A DNA stretch of 64,000 nucleotides from Aeromonas veronii bv. veronii (lineage in GTDB: Bacteria > Pseudomonadota > Gammaproteobacteria > Enterobacterales > Aeromonadaceae). Positions 1-7,922 of this stretch are shown one piece after another. The position numbers and the translations under genes were made by a program. The stretch spans positions 1 to 64,000 of the forward strand of contig NZ_CDDK01000013.1 in assembly GCF_000820225.1 (NCBI RefSeq), given 5' to 3'. The notes under the pieces are model-generated. The model worked only from the letters and a program-made list of their open reading frames with translations. It made no database searches and was not told the DNA's origin. Every line of letters starts with the position of its first letter. Within the stretch, counting starts at the first letter, position 1.

Positions 1-2045
1 GCACTCAGGCTGTACTGCACACTGCCTGCGCCGTCAGTGCCATACACCGGCGTATTGAACAGGCCGCTAATGGCGCTGCTGGTGATATCGACCGCATCAA
101 ACCCGCCGGTCTCATCCAGGGTGGCGCCAGCACTGGCTGCCGCTTTGGCCGACGCACTCGGGCCATCGTCCTTGAAGCTGAATACCGACCGCTCGCCCGC
201 AATCAAACTGACACTGGCACTGTCGGTCACGCTATCGCCATCTCCGTCCACACGGGTCACGCTGTATTGCAGTCCCAGACTGTTCTGCCCACTGAGCAGC
301 AGCGACAGTGATTCATCAAGCAAACCGGTGTCGTCATGAGACAAGGCTTCAAACTGGGTGGTCTGCAGTTGGGATACCCCATCTACCTCCACAATCTTGA
401 TGCTGAAGACCACATCGCCGTCACCATCAACCCCTTGCAGCTCGGTCGCGCTCACTGCATTGAGGGTTATCGCACCACCTTTGGTGGCAAACAGGTTGGT
501 GGCAATCCCCGCCTCGCCAATTCCGACAAAGCTGAAACTGCCGGTGATGCTACCTGCACCATCAGCACCGTAGCTGCCACTGCTGGTAAACAGTGACAGC
601 AAACCACCTTCAATCACAGTTGTAGCCCGGGCCAGTGCCCCCTCTACGTCATCACTGACATAGCCGTCATTCACATCACTTTCGCTGTAGGTATCCTCTT
701 TGCCAACCGTCTCGTCCAGACTGACCGACAATCCACCCAAATTAGCCTCTTCGGCCACCCCCACATCCTGGGTCGGCACATCATCCTGAATAACGATATC
801 CAGCGTTGCACTGGTTGTATCACCGTCATCATCGGTCAAGATCACAGCGAGACTCTCACCCAATTGCAGATCAGACGCGGGTTGTTGATGGGCCTCGTTA
901 TCAAGGAGGGTATAGCTGTAGGAGACACTGCCGTTACCGGTAACGGGATCGTAGGTTATTGCAGTGATTTGCAATCCATTGCCAAGCGGAGTCTCAATGG
1001 ATACAGGCAGAGCAATCACGGTGCCATTGCTGATCAACTGGATCGCCCCGATTGCCAGCGTTTGCACGCCATCGGGGGCGCTGAAGGTAAACACTCCACC
1101 TTGAGTCAACGCTGTCGCATTGGGGGTTGAACCATCCGCCAGATTGGCATCACTGACCAACACCTCTCCCCCTTCTAGGGTAAGCCCATCAAGGCCTACC
1201 GCCTCATCTACCGGAGTAAGGGAGATAACGAGTGTTGAAGTCACTGTATCCTGGCCATCAGTTACCTGATAGTTCACCGGGGGAACAGCGCCATCATAGT
1301 TAGGCGCAGGAGTAAAGGTATAGCTCCCATCCGGATTGATGATCAGTATGCCCACTCCGGTAATGGTGGCAGCAACACCAGCAGGGACTCCGATATTGAT
1401 ACCCCAGTCATATGAAACGATAGAGGCATCAGCAGGCCCATCTGGATTGGTACTATTGTCGAGCAAATTCCCACTGACCTGAGTGTCTTCCAGGGTCACG
1501 GCGGTTTCGCCCAAATCATCAAGCTGATTTTCAAGAATCAAATCTTCGGCCTGATTTTCATTGATGACAGCGGCCGTATCGTAGGTGGTATCAAACCCTG
1601 CAGCCGCTATCGTGGCATCACCAGTTCGATCAATTGTGACGAAACCACCATTACCACTGGTCCCCGCAACCCCACCAATACCGCCACCACCACCGGCCGC
1701 TGGTGCCCCACCAGCAGCAGAAGCCTCAAAGTTTTGAGTCGGGTCAACACCCTGCAGAATCGATTCTTGCAATGCGGCAATATCTGAAGGAGCGCCTTCC
1801 TGGCTGGCCGCCACTTGCGGTTGAGCAGGTTCAGCGGACTCGGAACCTGCCGGAACATCCGATGCTGGAGTATCGTCATAAGGGGAAAGAGCCAGCTTGG
1901 CGTCATCAGCTATGGCCAATTTTGCTCCGGGTTGGAGAATTTCCCCTTTTTGCAGAGGGCGGCTGCTTCCATCAGCCAGCACAATCTCCACATTGCCTTC
2001 GATAGCTGAGACAACCACGGACTTGTCGATGATTTGGGTACGCAT
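1..2045 (-). CDS. lapA: LapA-type giant RTX adhesin, N-terminal part (runs off left edge)
   Basis: Large surface adhesin secreted by the type I system encoded upstream and held at the outer membrane through its N-terminus. The reading frame stays open from 2045 to the window edge (681 codons). The ATG at 2045 (MRTQIIDKSVVVS) is preferred over the in-frame ATG at 2051 because GGAG lies 8 nt upstream of 2045 and only 2 nt upstream of 2051. The first ~110 residues look like a LapA retention module. They are followed by S-A-A-G at residues 109-112 in a Gly/Ala-rich linker (1721-1710), the type and position of site that LapG cuts in Pseudomonas LapA. After this come DNPDGSYTFTP-like and VDGDGD-containing repeats typical of cadherin/VCBS-type adhesins. 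No C-terminal RTX or secretion signal is visible because the gene is cut. The family assignment rests on the retention module, the cleavage motif and the adjacent lap genes. Confidence 0.88.
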   Translation of the reverse strand, partial: MRTQIIDKSVVVSAIEGNVEIVLADGSSRPLQKGEILQPGAKLAIADDAKLALSPYDDTPASDVPAGSESAEPAQPQVAASQEGAPSDIAALQESILQGVDPTQNFEASAAGGAPAAGGGGGIGGVAGTSGNGGFVTIDRTGDATIAAAGFDTTYDTAAVINENQAEDLILENQLDDLGETAVTLEDTQVSGNLLDNSTNPDGPADASIVSYDWGINIGVPAGVAATITGVGILIINPDGSYTFTPAPNYDGAVPPVNYQVTDGQDTVTSTLVISLTPVDEAVGLDGLTLEGGEVLVSDANLADGSTPNATALTQGGVFTFSAPDGVQTLAIGAIQLISNGTVIALPVSIETPLGNGLQITAITYDPVTGNGSVSYSYTLLDNEAHQQPASDLQLGESLAVILTDDDGDTTSATLDIVIQDDVPTQDVGVAEEANLGGLSVSLDETVGKEDTYSESDVNDGYVSDDVEGALARATTVIEGGLLSLFTSSGSYGADGAGSITGSFSFVGIGEAGIATNLFATKGGAITLNAVSATELQGVDGDGDVVFSIKIVEVDGVSQLQTTQFEALSHDDTGLLDESLSLLLSGQNSLGLQYSVTRVDGDGDSVTDSASVSLIAGERSVFSFKDDGPSASAKAAASAGATLDETGGFDAVDITSSAISGLFNTPVYGTDGAGSVQYSLS

Positions 2046-2308
2046 ATCCATTGCTCCAAGGTGACAGATCTTGATGTCTACACCGTAGAAGGAGATAGCA
2101 CGCTGTTCCGTTGCAAAAAAACGTACGTTCGAGAGGAATTCAACAAAAGGACGGAAAAAAATCGAAGAGTTGGAATTTCTTAATACAAATCAGAACCCTA
2201 GACACAGCCCCATTCAAGACTGGCCTTGAGTTGGTTATAGAAAAATGGCGAAAAGAGAAGTGACTGGTATAAAAAAGGCCCCTATCGGGGCCATTTCCAG
2301 CATTTAAT
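2046..2308. promoter_or_regulatory. lapD-lapA intergenic region, probable lapA promoter
   Basis: 263 bp between the lapD stop and the lapA start. It holds the lapD terminator near its right end and AT-rich sequence toward lapA, so lapA is probably transcribed from its own promoter. I could not pick a convincing -35/-10 pair. The lapA ribosome site (TTGGAG) lies just upstream of the start. Confidence 0.4.
2271..2293 (-). terminator. Rho-independent terminator after lapD
   Basis: Perfect hairpin GGCCCC-GATA-GGGGCC (minus strand, 2292-2277) followed by a run of six T. It lies just after the lapD stop codon and should separate the secretion/regulatory operon from the adhesin gene. Confidence 0.85.
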
Positions 2309-4234
2309 TCAAGACAATGGGAAGGCAGGATGAACAAATCCCTGGTAACCATCGATATGCAACTTGGAAAGCAGTTCCACTTGATGTTGATCCTCGACAC
2401 GGGTCGCAATGGTGGTCACACCGGCATTGTGTGCGGCGCGACACACTGCAGCCAGGAATGAGGTGTCAGCCCCCGGCTCCATGACCTGACTGGTATAACC
2501 GTGATCGACCTTGACATAAGCCGGCGACAACTCCTCCAGATAGCCCAGAGACTGGAAGTGACGACCATAGTGGTCAACCCCCCACTGGAAGCCATGAGCT
2601 TGCAAGGTGCCCACCAACGCAGCCACGTGGTCTTTATGTTTCATGATGGCAGCTTCAGGTATTTCAAATAACAACCGATCTTTCAGCTCAACATGCTCGG
2701 TCAGATAGCGCGTCAGCCAGGTTAAAAATTCATCCGAGCAGAGCGAGCCAGCAGTGATGTTGATCGCCAGTACCAGATCAGACTGTTTTTGCAGTAATGG
2801 AACGCAAGCATCAAGCACCGCCTGGTCAAACTCGCCCCCCAATTTGAACTGTTCAATCGCGGGCAAGAACTGACCGGCAAAATAATCTGTGCCATCGCGA
2901 GAGATAGAAGCAAACAGCTCGGCATGCAACCTTGCTCCATTATCAAACCGGCAAGCTGGTTGTGCCTTGAAGCGCCAAAGTTGTCGTGAAATGGCATCTT
3001 GTACCAGATCTCGCCAGGCCAAACGCCCCATCAAACCTTGCTCGGTACCCCCTTCCATCACCACAGCACCACGGCGTTCATTGCGCGCCTTGCCAAGCGC
3101 ATTATCGGCTTTGGTCAACAAGGCAGAGAGATCATCATTGCCATCACGACCGGCAATACCGATGACGGAGAGCGCATCCCCTTCGCCCATTGGATTCACC
3201 ACCAGATCGGCAATGCGGCTATTAATCACTTCAGCCAGCTCTTTTAGCTGAGTCAGATCGTCAGTTGGACAGAGCAGCGCATATTCCGTCGCGGAGATCC
3301 GTGCCAAGGCTGCGCCATCCCACCCTTTTAATTGCTCTTTCAAAGCCTGAGCTATCGATTTGACCATGTTGTCACGGGCAGCAAAGCCTTCATCGCGATA
3401 GATATCATCCAGCATGTCGACCGCAACCAGCATGACGCCACCTTGGCCAGCCTCCGCTATCCATGCGTTTACCTGACCCACAAAATAGGCTCGGTTGCCA
3501 AGCCCCGACACGGCATCGACATAAACCCGCTCACGCAATTTCTCGGCCTCATCGGCTTGCTCTTTAAATTGCAACGCCAACTTGCTTGAGAGGGTGTTGA
3601 TCGCCTGAACAACCTGCTTCAATTCATGGGTTTTAGGCTCCGGGATCGTATGACCGAAATGGTGCAGCTCAATCTCGACTGCTTGATCACAGATCTGTTT
3701 GAGTGGCTTGAGCAAGTAGTTGAGTGCTCTCATCAACAAAATGGTGGTGATCAAAAAGCCGACCAGAAACCAGCTCGCCAGCTCACTCATACCACGCCAC
3801 AACTCGTAATAAGCCTGGCCGGGGTGACCCACTACTTTTAATTTTCCAAGCTGCAACCAGCCAGACGTCAGAATTGACTCGTTGGATACCTCAGGAAACA
3901 GTCCCAAATTTACAAACCACCGCGGTACCCCCTGAATATTGTTGGTATTTTCCTGCTCGATGACATCCTTTGAGGCCAGCAGATCCAGGCGAACCAATCG
4001 ATAATAGCCGCCATCAAAAATAGCCTGGATCACCGACTCGGCACCGACCTTGTCACCGTTTTCCAGATAGGGAGTGAGCGCAAGCCCCAGCGAAGTTGCC
4101 GTATTGATGACCGTTGTTTCCTGTTGCTGCGCCAGATAAGTGCGGGTTGAATTGAATTGCACCCAGTATGTGGCCGCAAATAACAATCCAAACAGCAGCA
4201 GCATGGTGGCTAATAACTGTCGATAGAGCGTCAT
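2309..4234 (-). CDS. lapD: LapD-type c-di-GMP receptor, inner membrane
   Basis: 641 aa, close to Pseudomonas LapD (about 650). An N-terminal membrane segment (residues ~5-25) leads into a periplasmic LapD/MoxY domain (about 25-150). A second membrane segment (about 150-172) and a HAMP-like region follow, then GGDEF and EAL domains. Both catalytic motifs are degenerate. The GGDEF position reads SATEY, EAL reads ELF in LHAELFASI, and the usual DDFGTGYS reads DHYGRHFQ. The protein should therefore bind rather than make or break c-di-GMP. In the known system, c-di-GMP-bound LapD sequesters LapG through the periplasmic domain and so keeps the adhesin on the surface. It starts 3 nt after the lapG stop, so the two are co-translated. 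Confidence 0.93.
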   Translation of the reverse strand: MTLYRQLLATMLLLFGLLFAATYWVQFNSTRTYLAQQQETTVINTATSLGLALTPYLENGDKVGAESVIQAIFDGGYYRLVRLDLLASKDVIEQENTNNIQGVPRWFVNLGLFPEVSNESILTSGWLQLGKLKVVGHPGQAYYELWRGMSELASWFLVGFLITTILLMRALNYLLKPLKQICDQAVEIELHHFGHTIPEPKTHELKQVVQAINTLSSKLALQFKEQADEAEKLRERVYVDAVSGLGNRAYFVGQVNAWIAEAGQGGVMLVAVDMLDDIYRDEGFAARDNMVKSIAQALKEQLKGWDGAALARISATEYALLCPTDDLTQLKELAEVINSRIADLVVNPMGEGDALSVIGIAGRDGNDDLSALLTKADNALGKARNERRGAVVMEGGTEQGLMGRLAWRDLVQDAISRQLWRFKAQPACRFDNGARLHAELFASISRDGTDYFAGQFLPAIEQFKLGGEFDQAVLDACVPLLQKQSDLVLAINITAGSLCSDEFLTWLTRYLTEHVELKDRLLFEIPEAAIMKHKDHVAALVGTLQAHGFQWGVDHYGRHFQSLGYLEELSPAYVKVDHGYTSQVMEPGADTSFLAAVCRAAHNAGVTTIATRVEDQHQVELLSKLHIDGYQGFVHPAFPLS

Positions 4235-4237
4235 AGG

Positions 4238-5008
4238 TTAATCATCCAAATTCACCACTGGCCGAGCCAATCGCCCCGAGGTCATGCGATTGCGTAAATC
4301 ATTCCATAATCCCAAGCGGGATGATTGACCAGCCAGTTCCCCTTGGCCTCGTGCCTTCATCAACCACAAGTGACTACCGTTAAAACTGTAAATAGGCACC
4401 AGATCACGCCGCTGTGTGGCTGGGCGAATCGAGCCTATCAAATTATCCAAAATAACCGGAACGGAAGAGGGTGTCTCATAATATGCCACCACCATGTGAA
4501 ACTGGTTGTAATCAAGAGCCTTAACGTACACCATCCGCATTTTATCATCCGGGATCCCAAGCTCGAGCAGCGTAGAGTATTTGGCGATACTGAAATCTTC
4601 ACAGTCTCCCCCGGCGGCTCCCAAAAATTCTAGCGGGGTTGCCCAATAATCCTTTTTGCGCCACAACTTGATATCGTCAATAAAACGCATCCGATTGAAA
4701 AAATTATTTACCCGCTCAAGCTTTTTTTCTTCGCTCAGGGCCCTGCCCTTCGTCTCCATGACCAGCATACGCCAACTGGTTACACGCTTGCCGGCTCTGG
4801 CGCCATAGGTCTGCTCCGCCCGTTTGATCAAGTTGAGATCTTCCTGTGGCAGAGGCTGACTGGCACAGAGCAGAAGTGAGAAGGGTAACAGCAGGATCCA
4901 TAAGGAGTGGCGCAGAGCGCGTAAGGATCGGTATCTCCATTCATTCAGAAGATAACACCATCGGCTACCGGTTCCGCGCTGGAGTGTCACATCATATTCC
5001 TGCTGCAT
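4238..5008 (-). CDS. lapG: LapG-type periplasmic transglutaminase-like cysteine protease
   Basis: Calcium-dependent periplasmic protease that releases LapA-type adhesins by cutting after a dialanine in the N-terminal retention module. The catalytic Cys lies in GGDCEDF, the His in FHMVVAYY and the Asp in ILDNLIG. The frame is open back to an ATG at 5098. The ATG at 5008 (MQQEYDVTL) is chosen because it gives 256 aa with the catalytic Cys near residue 136, matching Pseudomonas LapG (251 aa, Cys135). A hydrophobic export segment (WILLLPFSLLLCAS) then follows about 45 residues in. That is long for a signal peptide, so a still later non-ATG start is possible. Its neighbours are lapE upstream and lapD 3 nt downstream. 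Confidence 0.9.
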   Translation of the reverse strand: MQQEYDVTLQRGTGSRWCYLLNEWRYRSLRALRHSLWILLLPFSLLLCASQPLPQEDLNLIKRAEQTYGARAGKRVTSWRMLVMETKGRALSEEKKLERVNNFFNRMRFIDDIKLWRKKDYWATPLEFLGAAGGDCEDFSIAKYSTLLELGIPDDKMRMVYVKALDYNQFHMVVAYYETPSSVPVILDNLIGSIRPATQRRDLVPIYSFNGSHLWLMKARGQGELAGQSSRLGLWNDLRNRMTSGRLARPVVNLDD

Positions 5009-5125
5009 TATTACTGCTGCACTCCTCAAAGCTCGTACAACAACCTGCGTTAGCCAAACATGGTGACTGCCAGCTGCAATCACCATGTTGGCGTTCATGA
5101 TCCCTGCGGGATCATGGGCAAACGG

Positions 5126-6451
5126 TTATTGCCTGGCCTGCCATTCAGCGGGTTGTTTGACGCTAAATGCATTGAGCAGGCTACCTGTCGCGTTGAGAAT
5201 GCGATAGTCAGCCAGCAGTGCATCATACTCGGCAGTGATATAGCTGCGACGCGCCTCGAACAATTCGTTCTCGGTGTTCAATACGTCCAGCAATGTCCGT
5301 TGACCCAAACCAAACTGCTTCTTGTATGCCTGTACGGTGTCATAGCTGGCGTCAACATGCTCTTTCAGGAAGGTCTTCTGCTTGGCCAGCGACTCTTTCG
5401 CGTTCCAGGCCAGACGAGTGCCTTCCTCCACTTGGCGGAACGCATTCAAATGAATGTCTTTCGCCTGAGAGTAGAGCGCCGATGTTGCATTGCTCTCTGC
5501 CACATCAGAACCGCCACGGAACAAGTTGTAACGCATCCGCACCATTGCGGTCAGATCATCGTTGCGCCCTTTGACCGCATCGATATCCTCATTCCAGTTC
5601 TGATCGACCTCGAATGTTACATTGGGGTAGAAACCGGATTTGGCACCTTCATGCTGATACTTGGCCGCTTCGATATCCTGCAGGGAAGAGAGCAGGGTCG
5701 GGTGGACTTCGGTCGCTGTTTTCAGCGCACTATCGAGGCTGGTCGGGATAAGCTCGGTATTGGGAACCGGCTGCACCAGGTCTTTTGGCACCTCGTTCAC
5801 AACACGAATAAATTCACTCTCTGCGTCGCGATAGTTGTTTTCAGCAGCGGCCTGATTTGAATAGGCCCGGGCAACACGACCTTCAATCTGGGTCTGATCC
5901 GCAGTAGAACCAAGCCCTGAATCAGTCCGCTTGCTGATGTCGCTGCGGATTTGTTCGTGGGTTTCCAGGTTCTGTTTGGAGAGTTCCAAAATCTCCTGCT
6001 GACGCAGCATATTGAGGTAGACCTCAGCTACTCGCAGCGCGGTATTTTCAGCTTCGGAGATCATCGCCAGACGCTGGGCATTGGCTTCGGCTTCGGTTCT
6101 GGAGACGTTGTTGCTGATATCAAAGCCATCAAACAACATTTGCCGCAGGCTGAGTCCAGCCTCTTTGCGAGTCATGGAATCATCAATATTGCTGTTGGCG
6201 CTGGCAGCGCGGGTAGAAGGGCTATCAGTTTTTTCATAGCCTACGCCGCCACGCAGATCGATCGTAGGATAATAGCCACCCTTGGCTCCATCATGCTGAT
6301 AGAGTCGTGCCTGATACAGATCAAACGCTTCCTTTATCTTGGGATGCGTAGCAAGTGTCTGTGCCACCGACTCTTCCAGAGTCTGGGCCTGACCCAAACT
6401 CGGGATCAGGATGCAGCCACTGACCAGCATGGCAACAATCGTTTTTTTCAT
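5126..6451 (-). CDS. lapE: TolC-family outer membrane channel of the type I secretion system
   Basis: 441 aa with signal peptide MKKTIVAMLVSGCILIPSLG, then the duplicated helical TolC/OEP architecture (for example ALRVAEVYLNMLRQQEILEL and LLDVLNTENELFEARRSYI). The start at 6451 is chosen over the ATG at 6466 because GGAG lies 5 nt upstream and it begins directly with a signal peptide. It follows the membrane fusion gene by about 37 nt in the same direction. With the ABC transporter and fusion protein it forms the trans-envelope channel for the LapA adhesin. The lapE symbol is by position and partner genes; by sequence alone only TolC family is certain. Confidence 0.92.
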   Translation of the reverse strand: MKKTIVAMLVSGCILIPSLGQAQTLEESVAQTLATHPKIKEAFDLYQARLYQHDGAKGGYYPTIDLRGGVGYEKTDSPSTRAASANSNIDDSMTRKEAGLSLRQMLFDGFDISNNVSRTEAEANAQRLAMISEAENTALRVAEVYLNMLRQQEILELSKQNLETHEQIRSDISKRTDSGLGSTADQTQIEGRVARAYSNQAAAENNYRDAESEFIRVVNEVPKDLVQPVPNTELIPTSLDSALKTATEVHPTLLSSLQDIEAAKYQHEGAKSGFYPNVTFEVDQNWNEDIDAVKGRNDDLTAMVRMRYNLFRGGSDVAESNATSALYSQAKDIHLNAFRQVEEGTRLAWNAKESLAKQKTFLKEHVDASYDTVQAYKKQFGLGQRTLLDVLNTENELFEARRSYITAEYDALLADYRILNATGSLLNAFSVKQPAEWQARQ

Positions 6452-6488
6452 GTTATCTCCAGTCATGTTTTGTTTTTAGATTGTTGGC

Positions 6489-7922
6489 TTATCGTTCTCT
6501 CAGTGCCGACTGCTTTGCCCGTAAAATCGGCTTAAGCAAATAGTCTAGGACACTTTTTTTACCAGTAATGATATCAGCACTGGCTAACATACCGGGGATG
6601 ATGGGAAGTGCGTTAAGTTCATCGCCCAAGTAACTCTTCTCTGTTCGAACACGAACCAGATAAAAGGAGTTCCCCTCCTCATCCTGGATCGAATCCGCAC
6701 TTATCTGTTCAACCTTGCCATGCAATCCTCCATAGATTGTAAAGTCGTAGGCAGTAATTTTGACGATGGCATCCAGCCCCGGTCGCAGGAAGGCGATATC
6801 TTTCGGTGACACCTTGGCTTCTACCAGCAAGGTATCCTCCAACGGCACAATCTCCATCAAATCCATGCCGGGCTGAACCACGCCGCCCAGGGTGTTGATC
6901 TTGAGTTTCTTGATGGTGCCCTTGAGCGGAGCAATCACGCTGGTCCGGTCAACCCTGTCTCGCAAGCCAACCTGCCCTTCTGATAACTGGCCAAGCCGCC
7001 CCTGTTTCTCATTCAGTTCAGTCTGGGAGTCTGCTCTGAACTTCAGCGCAATATCATTACGCTTGGAGATGGTCTCACGCAGTACCGAATTGAGTTTTGG
7101 GATCAGCAGACGGTTGCTCTCCAGCTCCCCCTGCATCTCGTTGACCTGCCGCTCAAGCTTGATTAGCTCCACTTGAGGCACTATACCTTCTTTCGCCAAC
7201 GGACGGCTAATATTCAGTTCCTGTCTGGCCAAATCCACACTGCGATTCACGGTGCGAATTTTGGCATTCAGTTCAATCAGCTCCTGCTCTTTCTGTTCGA
7301 TTTGCTGACCAAGAATATAGAGCTGGTTCTTCAGGTTATTGAGGCGATCCCGCTGTACAGACCGCTCACGGTGTGCGTATTCGGCAAAGACAGTTTCATA
7401 ACCATCGGGGAACTGGATTGGCGCTTCACCTACCACGACCTGTTCACGCCACCCCAGTGCCGGGTCGTTTTTCACCTCGACGCTGGCCATCTCAGCGCGC
7501 AGACGTGCCACATCCCCCTTGAGGGTGACTACCTCTTGCTCCCGTTCTCTAAAGTCGGAGCGGAAACGGGTGTCATCAATGCGCAGCAGCGGCTGCCCCT
7601 TTTCGACGATATCCCCCTCTTTGACGAAGATCTCTTTGACGATCCCCCCTTCCAGGTTCTGGATCACCTGCAGCTGACGGGATGGAATAACTTTGCCCTG
7701 ACCCACGGTGACTTCATCCAGCTCGGCCCAGGCAGCCCAGACGATCGCGCTCATGAAAAAGAGGAAACAGCACCATAGCAGGATACGAGCTCCCGTCGGC
7801 GTGGTCAGCAACACAGCTGCAGCGCCGTCATCGACAAACTCCAGATGCTCGGGTGCCGGCAATACCTCGCCGGAAGGCGTCTTTTTGCTGCGCTTGAACC
7901 AGTCCATGAGCCCCTTAACCAT
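6489..7922 (-). CDS. lapC: HlyD/LapC membrane fusion protein of type I secretion
   Basis: 477 aa periplasmic adaptor linking the ABC exporter to the TolC-like channel. A short cytoplasmic N-terminus (MVKGLMDWFKRSKK) leads to one membrane helix (about 48-70: ILLWCCFLFFMSAIVWAAWA). Next is a biotinyl-lipoyl-like half-motif (VIQNLEGGIVKEIFVKEGD), long coiled-coil helices (about 120-300) and the C-terminal beta-barrel characteristic of HlyD (GGVVQPGMDLMEIVPLED). The start overlaps the end of the ABC transporter gene by 8 nt, indicating translational coupling. The length and domain order are normal for the family. Confidence 0.93.
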   Translation of the reverse strand: MVKGLMDWFKRSKKTPSGEVLPAPEHLEFVDDGAAAVLLTTPTGARILLWCCFLFFMSAIVWAAWAELDEVTVGQGKVIPSRQLQVIQNLEGGIVKEIFVKEGDIVEKGQPLLRIDDTRFRSDFREREQEVVTLKGDVARLRAEMASVEVKNDPALGWREQVVVGEAPIQFPDGYETVFAEYAHRERSVQRDRLNNLKNQLYILGQQIEQKEQELIELNAKIRTVNRSVDLARQELNISRPLAKEGIVPQVELIKLERQVNEMQGELESNRLLIPKLNSVLRETISKRNDIALKFRADSQTELNEKQGRLGQLSEGQVGLRDRVDRTSVIAPLKGTIKKLKINTLGGVVQPGMDLMEIVPLEDTLLVEAKVSPKDIAFLRPGLDAIVKITAYDFTIYGGLHGKVEQISADSIQDEEGNSFYLVRVRTEKSYLGDELNALPIIPGMLASADIITGKKSVLDYLLKPILRAKQSALRER

